Notes: a model not told the origin generated them from the letters alone. A DNA stretch of 64,000 nt from Streptomyces poonensis (GCF_014650915.1 NZ_BMVW01000001.1:992001-1056000); one strand, 5' to 3'; numbered from the stretch's first letter, positions 26,397 to 38,026 are shown. Numbers and translations are program-made.

Positions 26397-27521
26397 TCAC
26401 CGCCGGTGCTGCGAGTCCGCCACCGTCACCTCGACCCGCTGGAACTCCTTGAGTTCGCTGTAGCCGGTGGTGGCCATGGCACGGCGGAGGGCACCGAAGA
26501 AGTTCATGGAGCCGTCCGGGGTGTGCGACGGGCCGGTGAGGACCTCCTCGATGGTGCCGACCGTGCCCAGGTCGACCTTCTTGCCGCGCGGCAGCTCCTC
26601 GTTGACGGCCTCCATGCCCCAGTGGTGGCCCCGGCCGGGCGCGTCGGTCGCGCGCGCGAGCGGGGAGCCCATCATCACGGAGTCGGCACCGCAGGCGATC
26701 GCCTTGGGCAGGTCGCCGGACCAGCCGACCCCGCCGTCGGCGATGACGTGCACATACCGGCCACCGGACTCGTCCATGTAGTCCCGGCGGGCCGCGGCGA
26801 CGTCCGCCACCGCCGTCGCCATGGGCACCTGGATGCCGAGGACGTTGCGCGTGGTGTGCGCGGCGCCGCCGCCGAAGCCGACGAGGACACCGGCCGCGCC
26901 CGTGCGCATCAGGTGCAGGGCCGCCGTGTACGTGGCGCAACCGCCGACGATCACCGGCACGTCGAGCTCGTAGATGAACTGCTTCAGGTTCAGCGGCTCG
27001 GCGGCACCGGACACGTGCTCGGCCGACACGGTCGTACCGCGGATCACGAAGATGTCCACGCCCGCGTCCACGACGGCCTTGGAGAACTGGGCGGTGCGCT
27101 GCGGGGAGAGCGCGGCGGCGGTGACCACACCCGAGTCGCGCACCTCCTTGATGCGCTGGCCGATCAGCTCCTCCTTGATGGGAGCCGCGTAGATCTCCTG
27201 GAGGCGGCGGGTCGCGGTCTCCGCGGGCAGCCCGGCGATCTCGTCGAGCAGCGGCTGCGGGTCCTCGTACCGCGTCCACAGGCCCTCGAGGTTCAGGACG
27301 CCGAGGCCGCCCAGCTCGCCGATGCGGATGGCCGTGGCCGGGGAGACGACCGAGTCCATGGGGGCGGCCAGGAAGGGCAGCTCAAAGCGGTAGGCGTCGA
27401 TCTGCCAGGCGATCGAGACCTCCTTCGGGTCCCGGGTACGGCGGCTCGGTACGACGGCGATGTCGTCGAAGGCGTACGCCCGGCGGCCGCGCTTGCCCCG
27501 CCCGATCTCGATCTCACTCAC
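26397..27521 (-). CDS. guaB3: GuaB3-family IMP dehydrogenase-related protein
   Basis: A 374-residue TIM-barrel protein of the GuaB3 family (IMP dehydrogenase / GMP reductase superfamily) and the usual partner of guaB in actinobacteria. It has the N-terminal YAFDDIAVVPSRRT segment, barrel motifs VIVGGCATYTAA and HVIADGGVGWSGD, and the phosphate-binding GADSVMMGSPLA. It lacks the CBS pair. The loop that holds the catalytic cysteine in IMP dehydrogenase (SICTTR) reads GGGAAHTTR, so His222 occupies that place and classic IMP dehydrogenase chemistry is unlikely. Its reaction is uncertain; roles in guanine-nucleotide balance have been proposed for the family. It lies 150 bases downstream of guaB but beyond a terminator, so it probably has its own promoter. 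Confidence 0.9.
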   Translation of the reverse strand: MSEIEIGRGKRGRRAYAFDDIAVVPSRRTRDPKEVSIAWQIDAYRFELPFLAAPMDSVVSPATAIRIGELGGLGVLNLEGLWTRYEDPQPLLDEIAGLPAETATRRLQEIYAAPIKEELIGQRIKEVRDSGVVTAAALSPQRTAQFSKAVVDAGVDIFVIRGTTVSAEHVSGAAEPLNLKQFIYELDVPVIVGGCATYTAALHLMRTGAAGVLVGFGGGAAHTTRNVLGIQVPMATAVADVAAARRDYMDESGGRYVHVIADGGVGWSGDLPKAIACGADSVMMGSPLARATDAPGRGHHWGMEAVNEELPRGKKVDLGTVGTIEEVLTGPSHTPDGSMNFFGALRRAMATTGYSELKEFQRVEVTVADSQHRR

Positions 27522-27579
27522 GTGTGTGGCCTTTCCCTCTGCGTTTCAGCGCCTTCCAGTATCCCCGACCCCATCACAA

Positions 27580-27608
27580 AGGCGGTCCCGGAGCCTCCGG
27601 GACCGCCT
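27580..27608 (-). terminator. Terminator downstream of guaB
   Basis: A stem of up to 14 bp, AGGCGGTCCCGGAG paired with its complement around a minimal loop, followed on the minus strand by TTTGT. It lies 64 bases past the guaB stop. Confidence 0.85.
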
Positions 27609-27671
27609 CTGTGCGTGCTCCACGCGCGCGTACGGCTCGTCTGCTGCTCGGCAGCCGTCCGCCGCGACGTG

Positions 27672-29219
<1,548 letters not shown>

Positions 29220-29333
29220 CTAACGGGAACTGCGGCTCCGGCATTCCGCTATGGGATGTGACGCCCGGCTTTGTAGGTTCGTACAAGAACGCGCGGGTCG
29301 TCCGTTCCTCGTGCCCACCCGGGGCGCTTCCGT

Positions 29334-29359
29334 GCGCCCGCCTCCAGGGAGGCGGGCGC
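29334..29359 (-). terminator. Hairpin downstream of shbA
   Basis: An 11-bp GC-rich stem (GCGCCCGCCTC with complement), 12 bases beyond the sigma factor stop. There is no U-tract, so efficiency is uncertain. Confidence 0.5.
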
Positions 29360-29371
29360 GGCGGGCGCCGG

Positions 29372-30037
29372 CTACTGCTCGGCCAGCGCCCGCAGCCGGC
29401 TGAGCGCCCGGTGCTGCGCCACCCGTACTGCACCCGGCGACATGCCCAGCATCTGGCCGGTCTCCTCGGCCGTGAGACCCACCGCGATGCGCAGCAGCAG
29501 CAGCTCCCGCTGGTTCTCGGGGAGGTTGGCCAGGAGTTTCTTGGCCCATTCGGCGTCGCTGCTGAGCAGGGCCCGTTCCTCCGGGCCGAGCGAGTCGTCC
29601 GGCCGCTCGGGCATCTCGTCCGAGGGGACGGCCGTCGAGCCGGGGTGCCGCATCGCGGCGCGCTGGAGGTCGGCGACCTTGTGGGCGGCGATGGCGAACA
29701 CGAACGCCTCGAAGGGCCGCCCGGTGTCCTTGTAGCGCGGGAGCGCGAGAAGCACCGCGACGCAGACCTCCTGCGCCAGGTCCTCCACGAAGTGCCGCGC
29801 GTCACCCGGGAGCCGCGACAACCGGGTGCGGCAGTAGCGCAGGGCGAGAGGATGGACGCGGGCGAGCAGGTCGTGCGTGGCCTGCTCGTCTCCGTCGACG
29901 GCGCGATGGACGAGCGCACCGATCACCGTCGTCTCGTCGTCGCGCATCGGTCCATGGTGCCCTGACGTCTTCCGCTCCGTGGCACCGCGCCCGTAGTTGT
30001 GCACCGAAGCGTTATGAGCAGGTGCGCCGGAACTCAT
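29372..30037 (-). CDS. shbA: ECF sigma factor, ShbA/SigD type
   Basis: A Group 4 sigma factor of about 221 residues from ATG 30037, chosen for GGGGAGGG 8 bases upstream; ATG 29947 would give 191 residues. Sigma region 2 ([20 protein letters not shown]…, [18 protein letters not shown]) and region 4 ([35 protein letters not shown]) are clear. The position between guaB and bldM matches ShbA of S. griseus, which is reported to drive the principal sigma gene hrdB. It would thus control housekeeping transcription and growth. No anti-sigma gene is adjacent. Confidence 0.9.
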   Translation of the reverse strand: MSSGAPAHNASVHNYGRGATERKTSGHHGPMRDDETTVIGALVHRAVDGDEQATHDLLARVHPLALRYCRTRLSRLPGDARHFVEDLAQEVCVAVLLALPRYKDTGRPFEAFVFAIAAHKVADLQRAAMRHPGSTAVPSDEMPERPDDSLGPEERALLSSDAEWAKKLLANLPENQRELLLLRIAVGLTAEETGQMLGMSPGAVRVAQHRALSRLRALAEQ

Positions 30038-30199
30038 CTCCTGCGCCCTCCCCTTCCGCTCGACCGACTCGTCCCCGAGGAACTCCACACCTCAAGGATG
30101 CGGCATCCGCGGCGAAACGAGCAGCGGGCACCCGGCGGGCCGCTTTGCCAGCCCCACCTTCCCTGCGGTAGGTGCCCCGGTCATGGCCCTGATCAGCAA

Positions 30200-30225
30200 C
30201 CCCGCCCGCCCGGCGGCAGGCGGGG
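30200..30225 (-). terminator. Putative bldM terminator
   Basis: An 11-bp stem with one G-U pair on the minus strand, 27 bases beyond the bldM stop, followed by TTGCTG. Confidence 0.55.
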
Positions 30226-30251
30226 ATTCCCGTTCCCCCGCTACGGCCCAC

Positions 30252-30863
30252 TTAGCGGACCAGGCCCCAACGGAAGCCGAGCGCCACGGCGTGCGCCCGG
30301 TCGGAGGCACCGAGTTTCTTGAACAGCCGACGGGCGTGGGTCTTGACGGTGTCCTCGGAGAGGAACAGCTCGCGGCCGATCTCGGCGTTCGACCGGCCGT
30401 GACTCATGCCTTCGAGCACCTGGATCTCACGCGCGGTGAGCGTCGGGGCGGCGCCCATCTCGGCGGAACGCAGCCGGCGCGGGGCCAGTCGCCATGTGGG
30501 GTCGGCGAGCGCCTGCGTGACCGTGGCCCGCAGCTCCGCGCGTGAGGCGTCCTTGTGCAGATAGCCGCGGGCACCGGCGGCGACCGCGAGCGCCACGCCG
30601 TCCAGGTCCTCGGCGACGGTGAGCATGATGATGCGCGCACCGGGGTCGGCGGACAGCAGCCGCCGCACGGTCTCGACGCCGCCCAGGCCGGGCATGCGTA
30701 CGTCCATCAAGATCAGGTCCGAGCGGTCGGCACCCCAGCGGCGGAGGACTTCCTCGCCGTTGGCCGCCGTCGTCACGCGCTCGACGCCGGGCACGGTGGC
30801 CACCGCGCGACGGAGCGCCTCTCGGGCAAGCGGGGAGTCGTCGCAGACGAGGACGGATGTCAT
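30252..30863 (-). CDS. bldM: Developmental response regulator BldM
   Basis: A 203-residue atypical NarL/FixJ response regulator needed for aerial hyphae and sporulation. The receiver domain (1-120) begins MTSVLVCDDSPLARE; Asp54 lies in LILMDVRMPG. The C-terminal LuxR-type helix-turn-helix is LTAREIQVLEGMSHGRSNAEIG…DTVKTHARRLFKKL. BldM is known to act without conventional phosphorylation, as a homodimer on one gene set and as a heterodimer with WhiI on another. GGAGGG lies 5 bases before ATG 30863. The upstream promoter at 30997-31024 matches sigma-BldN, consistent with the known BldN-to-BldM cascade. It is divergent from whiD. Confidence 0.97.
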   Translation of the reverse strand: MTSVLVCDDSPLAREALRRAVATVPGVERVTTAANGEEVLRRWGADRSDLILMDVRMPGLGGVETVRRLLSADPGARIIMLTVAEDLDGVALAVAAGARGYLHKDASRAELRATVTQALADPTWRLAPRRLRSAEMGAAPTLTAREIQVLEGMSHGRSNAEIGRELFLSEDTVKTHARRLFKKLGASDRAHAVALGFRWGLVR

Positions 30864-31252
30864 GGCCGCCCTCCGCAGCTGATGCGCGTCACCTTGAGCC
30901 TCCAGGCTGGTACGAATCGTCACCGGTGCGGTCGACACTCGCGAGCGGACTGAGACGCCTGCCCGAGCGCTTGTTCCTTCAACCGCCTCCGCCTTCTCAA
31001 CGACGGTCACTCGAAAGAGTTACGGGGCGGTGAGCCATGTTCGGCACTCTACGTGAGGGGGCGGACACGGTGCAGACATGCGCAACGGACCCTCAACGTT
31101 TCATCACAACCTATGCCCCATTCAGCCCTTTTTCTTCTCATTAGCTGGTGTCTGGCACTAGATTTGCAATGAGTCATATTTTCATCTCCTTAGATCGTAG
31201 AAGTACGGTCATGGGCGCTTCTCCGCCCAGAACGGCAACAAGGGGACACGAA
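30864..31252. other. bldM-whiD divergent regulatory region
   Basis: 389 bases separate the two developmental genes. The bldM side carries the sigma-BldN promoter. The whiD side (about 31095-31215) is strikingly AT-rich for this genome (TTTTTCTTCTCATTAG, ATATTTTCATC), consistent with several promoters. I cannot assign individual binding sites there. Confidence 0.6.
30997..31024 (-). promoter_or_regulatory. Sigma-BldN-type promoter of bldM
   Basis: On the minus strand CGTAAC and CGTTGA stand exactly 16 bases apart, the consensus given for S. coelicolor sigma-BldN at bldM p1. Transcription would start near 30990, giving a leader of about 125 bases before ATG 30863. Confidence 0.85.
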
Positions 31253-31582
31253 ATGGCAGATTTCTCCCGCCTTCCCGGACCCAATGCGGATCTATGGGAC
31301 TGGCAGCTCCTCGCGGCCTGCCGCGGGGTCGACAGTTCGCTCTTCTTCCACCCGGAAGGTGAGCGCGGTGCGGCACGGAGCGCTCGTGAGAACTCGGCCA
31401 AGGAGGTCTGCATGAGGTGCCCGGTCCGCGCGGAGTGCGCTGCCCACGCCCTGGCGGTGCGGGAGCCTTACGGCGTGTGGGGCGGACTGACGGAGGACGA
31501 GCGCGAAGAGCTCATGGGGCGGGCACGCAACCGGCTGGTGTCGGCGTCGCCCACAGGAAGCGGGCCCGCTTCGAACACTTGA
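31253..31582 (+). CDS. whiD: Wbl-family iron-sulfur regulator WhiD
   Basis: A 109-residue WhiB-like protein needed for late sporulation, including spore wall thickening and septation. The four iron-sulfur ligands are Cys23, Cys53, Cys56 and Cys62, the exact positions known in S. coelicolor WhiD. They are followed by the GVWGG turn and a basic C-terminal segment (ELMGRARNRL). It carries a [4Fe-4S] cluster sensitive to oxygen or NO and is thought to act by binding the principal sigma factor. The start ATG 31253 follows AAGGGGAC. The frame remains open 35 codons upstream through the AT-rich leader, but that part has no Wbl similarity. Confidence 0.96.
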   Translation: MADFSRLPGPNADLWDWQLLAACRGVDSSLFFHPEGERGAARSARENSAKEVCMRCPVRAECAAHALAVREPYGVWGGLTEDEREELMGRARNRLVSASPTGSGPASNT

Positions 31583-31664
31583 AGGAACGTTTCTCCGGTT
31601 GCCGGGCCACTACCTCCCGGCCGCTCTTGACAGTCGTCGGCCCCACCGGTCGGCAGAGCACGGG

Positions 31665-32561
31665 CTACCGCGCGCCCGCCCTCGCGAGCTCGTCGAGGGT
31701 TGCCGCCACCGCGGGGACACGCGCGAGGTCCGGCAGGGTGAGCGCGACGATCTCCCGCCGTACGGCGGGTTCCAGCGTGACCGTCCGCACGCCCTTGGGG
31801 CGCACGGACTCGACGGCCAGTTCCGGCAGGACCGCCACGCCCAGTCCTGCGCCGACCAGACCGGCCACCGCCGGATAGTCGTCGGTCGCAAAGTCGATCC
31901 GCGGCGTGAAGCCGGCGCCCTCGCAGATCTCGACCAGCTGTCCGCGGCATCGGGGGCAGCCCGCGATCCACGGCTCCCCGGCGAGGTCCCCGATGGCCAC
32001 GGATGCCGTACGGGCCAGCCGGTGCCCTTCGGGTACGAGGCCGACGAGCCGGTCGGCCAGCAGGGGCCGTACGACCAGGTCGCCCCACTCGTCCGCACCC
32101 TCCGCACCGGCGTACCGGAAGGCGAGCGCGACGTCGCAGTCGCCCGCGCGCAGCATCTCGACGGACTTCGGCGGTTCGGCCTCCTCCAGGGAGACACGCG
32201 TGCCCGGATGCGCGGCGCGAAGGGCGGCCAGCGCGGTGGGGACCAGCGTGGAACTGCCGCTGGGGAAGGAGACGAGCCGGACGCGCCCCGCGCGCAGCCC
32301 GGCGATGGCGGCGACCTCCTCCTCGGCCGCGGTGAGCCCGGCGAGGATGCCGGCCGCGTGCCGGGCGAGGGCCTCGCCCGCCTGGGTCAGGCGCATCTCA
32401 CGGCCGCTGCGGACCAGCAGCGGCGTGCCGACCGAGGCTTCGAGGGCCTTCATCTGCTGGCTGACGGCAGGCTGGGTGCAGCCCAGCTCGCGCCCCGCCG
32501 CCGAGAAGGAGCCGGTGGCGGCCACGGCGCGCAGAACACGAAGATGTCGGGCCTCGATCAC
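31665..32561 (-). CDS. LysR-family transcriptional regulator
   Basis: A 298-residue LysR regulator. The N-terminal winged helix-turn-helix is clear (MIEARHLRVLRAVAATGSFSAAGRELGCTQPAVSQQMKALE, residues 1-41, in pieces), followed by a linker helix and a periplasmic-binding-like effector domain (about 90-298). It is divergent from the MOSC gene, with only 79 bases between them, the usual arrangement for a LysR protein that controls its neighbour and itself. The effector is unknown; two cysteines (GCPRC) lie in the effector domain. Confidence 0.9.
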   Translation of the reverse strand: MIEARHLRVLRAVAATGSFSAAGRELGCTQPAVSQQMKALEASVGTPLLVRSGREMRLTQAGEALARHAAGILAGLTAAEEEVAAIAGLRAGRVRLVSFPSGSSTLVPTALAALRAAHPGTRVSLEEAEPPKSVEMLRAGDCDVALAFRYAGAEGADEWGDLVVRPLLADRLVGLVPEGHRLARTASVAIGDLAGEPWIAGCPRCRGQLVEICEGAGFTPRIDFATDDYPAVAGLVGAGLGVAVLPELAVESVRPKGVRTVTLEPAVRREIVALTLPDLARVPAVAATLDELARAGAR

Positions 32562-32604
32562 ACCTCAAGCATAAGGGAGCCTTGGGCTTCCGCCCTGATA
32601 TCCC

Positions 32605-32632
32605 ATCGACACTTTGACTTCGATCATTTAAT
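32605..32632 (+). promoter_or_regulatory. Predicted promoter of the MOSC gene (leaderless)
   Basis: ATCGAC and TTTAAT are separated by 16 bases, and the -10 box ends 8 bases before GTG 32641. No Shine-Dalgarno is visible, so the message probably starts at or next to the start codon. The LysR protein may bind in the same 79-base space. Confidence 0.5.
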
Positions 32633-32640
32633 GTTCGGAC

Positions 32641-33309
32641 GTGAAGCTTCTGTCACTGAACGTGGGACGGCCGAAGACCGTCGACTACACATCCCAGTCG
32701 CAGGGATTGACCGGCATCGACAAACAGCCGGTCGAGGGGCCGCTGTACGTGGCCGCGCCCGGCCCGAAGGGCGTCGGCGGGAGCGGGGTCGCCGGGGACG
32801 CGGTCTGCGACACACGTCACCACGGCGGAAACGACCAGGCGGTGTACGCGGTCGCCCGGGAGGACCTGGACGAGTGGGAGCACGTGCTCGGCCGGTCCCT
32901 GCCCAACGGCGTGTTCGGGGAGAACCTCACCACCCGGGGCCTCGACGTCTCCGGTGCCCTGATCGGTGAGCGCTGGCGGATCGGCGCCGACGTGATCCTG
33001 GAGGTCACGAGCGGCCGTATTCCCTGCCGCACCTTCCAGGGACATCTGGGCGAAGCGGGCTGGGTCAAGCGCTTCACGCACCGGGCGGCGCCCGGCGCGT
33101 ACCTGAGGGTCGTCGTGCCCGGCGAGGTGCGGGCGGGGGATCCCATCGAGATCGTCCACCAGCCGGACCACACCGTGACGGTGGCCCTGCAGTTCCGTGC
33201 CACCACCGCGGAACGGGAGCTGCTGCCGCGGGTGCTGGCGGCGGGGGACACGCTGCATCCCGAGATCCGGGCGGAGGCGGAGAAGTACGTGGCGCGGCAC
33301 AGCTCCTAG
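32641..33309 (+). CDS. MOSC domain-containing protein (YiiM-like)
   Basis: A 222-residue MOSC protein, the fold shared by molybdenum-cofactor sulfurase C-termini and YiiM. It shows the expected HHGGNDQAVYAYA-like segment (HHGGNDQAVYAVAREDL), FGENLTTRGLD, and the conserved cysteine in RIPCRTFQGHL. Free-standing members reduce N-hydroxylated compounds or handle Mo-cofactor sulfur; which applies here cannot be told. GTG start at 32641. It is divergent from a LysR regulator and followed by the multicopper oxidase 94 bases later. Confidence 0.9.
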   Translation: MKLLSLNVGRPKTVDYTSQSQGLTGIDKQPVEGPLYVAAPGPKGVGGSGVAGDAVCDTRHHGGNDQAVYAVAREDLDEWEHVLGRSLPNGVFGENLTTRGLDVSGALIGERWRIGADVILEVTSGRIPCRTFQGHLGEAGWVKRFTHRAAPGAYLRVVVPGEVRAGDPIEIVHQPDHTVTVALQFRATTAERELLPRVLAAGDTLHPEIRAEAEKYVARHSS

Positions 33310-33403
33310 GGGTGAACCCGAAGAAGGTGCTTGGGGCCGGACCGGGGGCGGGTCAGGGAAGATCCCGGATGTTCCGGGGCCGGCGGGACGGGACGCTCGA
33401 CGC

Positions 33404-34948
33404 ATGTCTCGTCACGGGTTTCGTCTCAAGCGTGTCCTCATCGTGCTCGGCTCGGTCGTCACCGTCGCCGCGCTGGCCGTCGGCGGCCTGTTCACCTGGC
33501 TGTGGACCGGCTCCCAGGTCAGCACGGTCGGCGAGGAGCGGTTCGGCAACCGACTCGCGATACCGCCGCTGGCGAAGTCGTCCGTCGACGAGGACGGCAC
33601 GCGCGTCTTCGACTTACGCATGCGGGCGGGCGAGACGGAGTTCGAGCCGGGGCGACGGACACCGACCTACGGGTTCAACGGCTCCTACCTCGGCCCGACG
33701 CTGCGTGCCGAACGCGGGGAGAAGGTCCGCGTCCGTATAGAGAACGGGCTCGGCGAAGCCTCCAGCGTGCACTGGCACGGCATGCACCTGCCCGCGCGGA
33801 TGGACGGCGGGCTGCACCAGTCGATCGCGCCCGGCGCCACCTGGAGCCCGCACTGGACGGTGGACCAGCCCGCCGCGACGCTCTGGTACCACCCGCACCC
33901 GCACGGCGTGACCGAGCAGCATGTACGCAAGGGCCTGGCCGGCCTGTTCCTGCTCGGCGACGAGAGGACGGACCGGCTCGCCCTGCCGAAGAAGTACGGC
34001 GTCGACGACCTCCCCGTCATCGTCCAGGACGTCCGCTTCGACGATGGGGAACTCGACGGCGGCCGCAACATCATGCAGAGCGTGGGCTTCCTGGGCGACC
34101 GCACCATGGTCAACGGCACGCTCAGCCCGTACCAGGAGGTCGGCGACGAGCTGATACGGCTGCGCCTGCTCAACGCCTCCACGGCCCGCACGTACGCCTT
34201 CGGGTTCCCGGACGGGCGCTCGTTCTCGCTGGTGGCCACGGACGGCGGGCTGCTGGAGCGCCCGGCCGCCATGGAGCGCGTCCAGCTCTCGCCCGGGGAG
34301 CGGGCCGAGATCGTGGTGCGTATGCGGGCCGGTGAGCGGGTGGTGCTGCGGAGCTTCCCGCAGGACAACTACGGGGACGTCTGGCAGCGGCGGTTCGCCG
34401 GGGGCGACGACTCCTTCGACGTACTGGAACTGCGGGCGGCCGGGCGGCTGCGGACGTCACCCGCGCTGCCCGCCGCGCTGGGGGAGCCGGAGACCCCGGA
34501 CGGCACCGACGCCGTCCGCGGCAGGTACTTCGATCTGAAACGGAGTGGGATCAACGGCCGCGCGATGGACATGGGCCGGATCGACGAGACGGTGACGCGT
34601 GGGACGACGGAGGTGTGGACGGTCCGCAACGCCGACGGCATGCCGCACAACTTCCACGTGCACGACGTGCAGTTCCGGGTGATGGAGGTGAACGGCTCGG
34701 CGCCGCCGCCCGCGCTGCGCGGTCCGAAGGACACGGTGTTCCTGCCGAACGGCACGACGATGAAGCTGGCGCTGCGCTTCGACGGCCCGGCGGATCCGGA
34801 CACGCCGTACATGTACCACTGTCATCTCCTGTACCACGAGGACGAGGGAATGATGGGCCAGTTCGCGGTGGTGGAGAAGGGAGAGCGGGCGGGCACGCCG
34901 ACGGGACACGCGGACGACCACGGTGCGGGACACGGGAAGGACAGGTGA
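33404..34948 (+). CDS. Multicopper oxidase (laccase/CueO-like), TTA-containing
   Basis: About 514 residues from ATG 33404. One N-terminal membrane helix or signal anchor (VLIVLGSVVTVAALAVGGLF) directs it outside the cell. All four copper-ligand motifs are present: HWHG near 123, HPHPHG, HNFHVHDVQF and HCHLLYHEDEGMM, so type 1, 2 and 3 copper sites should form and the enzyme should oxidise phenols or metal ions with O2. The C-terminus is His/Asp-rich. Codon 71 is a TTA leucine codon (33614-33616), so translation should need the bldA tRNA and be limited to development. GGGACGGGAC is only a moderate ribosome site. Confidence 0.92.
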   Translation: MSRHGFRLKRVLIVLGSVVTVAALAVGGLFTWLWTGSQVSTVGEERFGNRLAIPPLAKSSVDEDGTRVFDLRMRAGETEFEPGRRTPTYGFNGSYLGPTLRAERGEKVRVRIENGLGEASSVHWHGMHLPARMDGGLHQSIAPGATWSPHWTVDQPAATLWYHPHPHGVTEQHVRKGLAGLFLLGDERTDRLALPKKYGVDDLPVIVQDVRFDDGELDGGRNIMQSVGFLGDRTMVNGTLSPYQEVGDELIRLRLLNASTARTYAFGFPDGRSFSLVATDGGLLERPAAMERVQLSPGERAEIVVRMRAGERVVLRSFPQDNYGDVWQRRFAGGDDSFDVLELRAAGRLRTSPALPAALGEPETPDGTDAVRGRYFDLKRSGINGRAMDMGRIDETVTRGTTEVWTVRNADGMPHNFHVHDVQFRVMEVNGSAPPPALRGPKDTVFLPNGTTMKLALRFDGPADPDTPYMYHCHLLYHEDEGMMGQFAVVEKGERAGTPTGHADDHGAGHGKDR

Positions 34949-34999
34949 AGGCCGGTTCGAGGAGCGGACCAGCTCAGTCCGGGTCACTAATCTTGCGTC

Positions 35000-35773
35000 A
35001 TGACAACGGCTCTCATCACGGGATCGACCTCGGGCATCGGTGCCGCCTTCGCACGGCGGCTGGCGGCCGACGGCCACAGCCTCGTCCTGGTGGCGCGCGA
35101 CACCAAGCGACTGCGGGACCAGGCCACGGAGTTGCACGACCGGCACGGCATCGAGGCGGAGGTGCTGTCGGCCGACCTGGCGACGGACGACGGCATCGAG
35201 GCGGTGGAGCGGCGCCTGGCCGACCGGAAGAGTCCGGTCGACCTGCTGATCAACAACGCCGGTTTCGGCAACAAGGGCCGTTACCTCGAGGTCTCCATGG
35301 CCGATGAGCTGACGATGCTCAAGGTGCACTGCGAGGCGGTGCTCCGGCTGACCTCGGCGGCGGTCGAGGGGATGCGGGAGCGGGGCCGGGGCGGTGTGGT
35401 CAACGTGGCGTCGGTGGCCGCCTTCGTGCCACGCGGCACGTACGGGGCGTCCAAGGCGTGGGTCGTGCAGTTCACGCAGGGCGCGGCGCGGGACCTGGCC
35501 GGGAGCGGGGTGCGGTTGATGGCGCTGGCGCCCGGCTTCGTGCGCACCGAGTTCCACCAGCGGGCCGGCATGGGCACGGACAACATCCCGAACTGGATGT
35601 GGCTGGACGCCGACAAGGTGGTCACGGAGGCGCTCCACGACCTGGCGCGGGGGAAGTCGCTGTCCATCCCGGATCCGCGGTACAAGGTGCTGATGGGGGC
35701 GACGAAGCTGGTGCCCCGGTCGCTGCTGGGCGGGATCACGTCGAGGACGGGACGGAAGTACGGGCCGCGGTAG
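35000..35773 (+). CDS. Short-chain dehydrogenase/reductase
   Basis: A 257-residue classical SDR. The cofactor motif TGSTSGIG, NNAG (LLINNAGFGNKG) and the YGASK catalytic pair with the preceding serine (NVASVAAF) are intact. It resembles actinobacterial DltE/YqjQ-like SDRs that act on unknown ketones. TAATCT ends 6 bases before ATG 35000 and no Shine-Dalgarno is seen, so it is probably leaderless. It follows the multicopper oxidase by 51 bases on the same strand but seems to have its own promoter. Confidence 0.9.
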   Translation: MTTALITGSTSGIGAAFARRLAADGHSLVLVARDTKRLRDQATELHDRHGIEAEVLSADLATDDGIEAVERRLADRKSPVDLLINNAGFGNKGRYLEVSMADELTMLKVHCEAVLRLTSAAVEGMRERGRGGVVNVASVAAFVPRGTYGASKAWVVQFTQGAARDLAGSGVRLMALAPGFVRTEFHQRAGMGTDNIPNWMWLDADKVVTEALHDLARGKSLSIPDPRYKVLMGATKLVPRSLLGGITSRTGRKYGPR

Positions 35774-35880
35774 GCAGCGAGCAGCGCGGCCGGGCAGCGA
35801 GCAGGACAAGCGGGCGACAAGCAACACGACTGGCCGGTGAGCGGCACAGCCGGGCGGTAAGCAGTAGCGCCGGGCAGCGC
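35774..35880. repeat. Degenerate repeat of GCCGGGCAGCGAGCAG
   Basis: About five imperfect 16-26 bp copies (GGGCAGCGAGCAGG, GGGCGGTAAGCAGT and the like) lie between the SDR stop and the groEL1 terminator. Confidence 0.65.
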
Positions 35881-35915
35881 GAAGGCCCGGCGCCCTTGCG
35901 GGGAGCCGGGCCTTC
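35881..35915. terminator. Terminator between the SDR gene and groEL1
   Basis: An 11-bp stem GAAGGCCCGGC with complement and a GC-rich loop, followed by TTC on both sides. It serves the convergent genes from either direction. Confidence 0.75.
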
Positions 35916-35937
35916 GTTCATGCCCTGTCTGCGTACG

Positions 35938-37587
<1,650 letters not shown>

Positions 37588-37600
37588 CTAGGGAGGAACT

Positions 37601-37656
37601 GACTGCGCCCCGGGCGCCCGGCTTCTTAGGGGTCGCAGGGGGCCAGGGGCGCAGTC
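37601..37656 (-). promoter_or_regulatory. Intercistronic stem-loop between groES and groEL1
   Basis: GACTGCGCCCC (37601-37611) pairs perfectly with GGGGCGCAGTC (37646-37656) around a 34-base loop. It lies in the message between the two cistrons and could act in RNA processing or partial termination, which would give more groES than groEL1 RNA. Confidence 0.5.
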
Positions 37657-37717
37657 GCTGAGCTAAAAGTGCGTCGAGTGAAGTCGACCTGTCTGCCGTC
37701 GACTTACTCTCGTCGAC

Positions 37718-38026
37718 TTACTTCTCGATGATCGCGAGCACGTCGCGGGCCGAGAGGACGAGGTACTCCTCGCCGGAGTACTTCACCTCGGTGCCGCCGT
37801 ACTTGCTGTAGAGCACCACGTCGCCGACGGTCACGTCGAGCGGCAGGCGCTCGCCGTTCTCGAAACGGCCCGGGCCCACGGCGAGGACGACGCCCTCCTG
37901 GGGCTTCTCCTTCGCGGTGTCCGGGATGACCAGGCCAGAGGCCGTGGTCTGCTCGGCGTCCAGCGGCTGGACCACGATGCGGTCCTCGAGCGGCTTGATG
38001 GCAACCTTGGAGCTGGCGGTCGTCAC
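37718..38026 (-). CDS. groES: Co-chaperonin GroES (Hsp10)
   Basis: A 102-residue cap of the GroEL ring. It shows [26 protein letters not shown], a mobile loop that docks on GroEL, and the terminal [25 protein letters not shown] (in pieces). First gene of the groES-groEL1 operon, 100-170 bases downstream of two CIRCE elements. Confidence 0.97.
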   Translation of the reverse strand: MTTASSKVAIKPLEDRIVVQPLDAEQTTASGLVIPDTAKEKPQEGVVLAVGPGRFENGERLPLDVTVGDVVLYSKYGGTEVKYSGEEYLVLSARDVLAIIEK

